The notes under the pieces: generated by a model | The model's database searches: none | What the model was told of the DNA's origin: nothing | What the model saw: only the letters and a program-made list of their open reading frames with translations | Source: an uncultured Collinsella sp. | GTDB taxonomy: Bacteria; Actinomycetota; Coriobacteriia; Coriobacteriales; Coriobacteriaceae | DNA: 14,843 nt | Assembly (NCBI GenBank): GCA_900552705.1 | Contig: USAX01000037.1 | Coordinates: 1 to 14,843 of the forward strand | Direction: 5' to 3' | Shown: piece by piece, positions 14,181 through 14,843 of the stretch | Numbering within the stretch: the first letter of the stretch is position 1 | Layout: the number at the start of each line of letters is the position of its first letter | Position numbers and translations under genes: made by a program

Positions 14181-14843
14181 TTACTCTTTTTCGACCGCGC
14201 GCATGATCGCCTTGTAGATCTCCATCAGCGGGATGATCAGGAAGGCCAGGCTCAGCGCGGCAAGAACACCCTTGAGCTCAAGCGTCACGGGGCCAAAGAA
14301 CATCTCGGCAAGCGTCGGCTGCACGGTTACGATCACCGTCAGCACCAGCGCCAGCGCGGCGGAAGCCCACAGCCACTTGTTCTGCTTCTTCATGGTGAAC
14401 AGCGACGCACGACGGCTGCGCATATTGAAGCAGTGGAAAATCTCGACCATGTTGAGCGTGATGAACGCCATCATCACGCCTTCCTCGTCGGCATTGCCGG
14501 CGATCATATCGGCGATGTGGATGTAGCCCATGTCAAAGTACACGCCCACAAAGAAGCTCGCCAGCACCAGCACGGTGATGATTAGGCCCTGGACCACGCA
14601 GTCCAGACCCATATGTCCGGCAAAGACGCCGTCCTTGGCGTTGCGCGGCTTGCGTTTCATGATGTCGCCCTCGGCATCCTCCATGCCAAGCGCGAGCGCG
14701 GGGAAGCAGTCGGTGACCAGGTTCACCCACAGCAGCTGCACCGGCTGGAAGATGGTAAAGCCGATGAGCGTGGCGATAAACACCGAGAACACCTCGGCAA
14801 GGTTGGCCGAAAGCAGGAACTGGATGACCTTGCGGATGTTGTC
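14181..14843 (-). CDS. calcium-type (P2) P-type ATPase, C-terminal part (N-terminus outside window)
   Basis: The 220 residues present are the transmembrane end of a cation-transporting P-type ATPase. DNIRKVIQFLLSANLAEV (M5 region) is followed by LLWVNLVTDCFPALALGMED and then GDIMKRKPRNAKDG, the M6 segment and the loop after it that are typical of P2A/P2B calcium pumps. Four more helices (VVQGLIITVLVLASFFVGVY, MMAFITLNMVEIFHCFN, WLWASAALALVLTVIVTV, VLAALSLAFLIIPLMEIYKA) complete the C-terminal bundle. The N and D residues in VNLVTD contribute to the ion site in the family. The frame is open to the end of the window, so the catalytic domains are off-window. The substrate is probably Ca2+, by family. 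Confidence 0.92.
   Translation of the reverse strand, partial: DNIRKVIQFLLSANLAEVFSVFIATLIGFTIFQPVQLLWVNLVTDCFPALALGMEDAEGDIMKRKPRNAKDGVFAGHMGLDCVVQGLIITVLVLASFFVGVYFDMGYIHIADMIAGNADEEGVMMAFITLNMVEIFHCFNMRSRRASLFTMKKQNKWLWASAALALVLTVIVTVQPTLAEMFFGPVTLELKGVLAALSLAFLIIPLMEIYKAIMRAVEKE

Noticed and set aside
13122..14585. Long plus-strand reading frame of 487 codons
   Set aside because: It is antisense to rsgA and the P-type ATPase, both with clear family motifs; its composition is Ser/Arg/Thr-rich as expected of a shadow frame in GC-rich DNA.

Overview
The window is high-GC and almost entirely coded on the minus strand. It carries actinobacterial-type housekeeping genes (rsmI, rsgA, a P2-type ATPase, tRNA-Phe) around a Tad/Flp pilus operon without a secretin. 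This suggests a Gram-positive gut actinobacterium, most probably a Coriobacteriia member such as Collinsella. The genus is an inference from gene style, not something the sequence proves.

Layout from low to high coordinates, all minus strand: the N-terminal part of rsmI (1-539); a GH5_9-like protein that lacks key catalytic residues (546-1607); a 480-bp non-coding stretch holding a duplicated tRNA 3' end and terminator with a 122-bp palindrome-rich insert (about 1858-2107); tRNA-Phe(GAA) with a clear promoter (2090-2222); a two-gene toxin-antitoxin-like module with a palindromic operator (2286-2876); and a 9.6-kb Tad pilus operon (2895-12497). Then come a regulatory region with repeated GGTCAG half-sites and the rsgA terminator (12553-12731), rsgA (12749-13933), a second terminator and a 95-nt imperfect palindrome (13981-14169), and the C-terminal part of a calcium-type P-ATPase running off the window (14181-14843).

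Read 5'->3' on the minus strand, the pilus operon is cpaB/rcpC, tadZ/cpaE, tadA/cpaF, tadB, tadC, flp, a single-TM unknown protein, a small TadE-like pilin, a second TadE-like pilin, a 721-aa TadG-like protein with a large Cys-containing ectodomain, a third TadE-like pilin and a DUF192 protein. Most junctions overlap or abut (ATGA, GTGA, TAATG), so it should be one transcript with coupled translation. TadA would power the motor, TadB/TadC form the membrane platform, TadZ localises it, Flp is the major subunit, and the AQxTxE-bearing proteins are candidate minor pilins. No prepilin peptidase and no secretin lie in the window. The least understood parts are the last ones: the giant TadG-like protein, the single-TM protein and the DUF192 protein.
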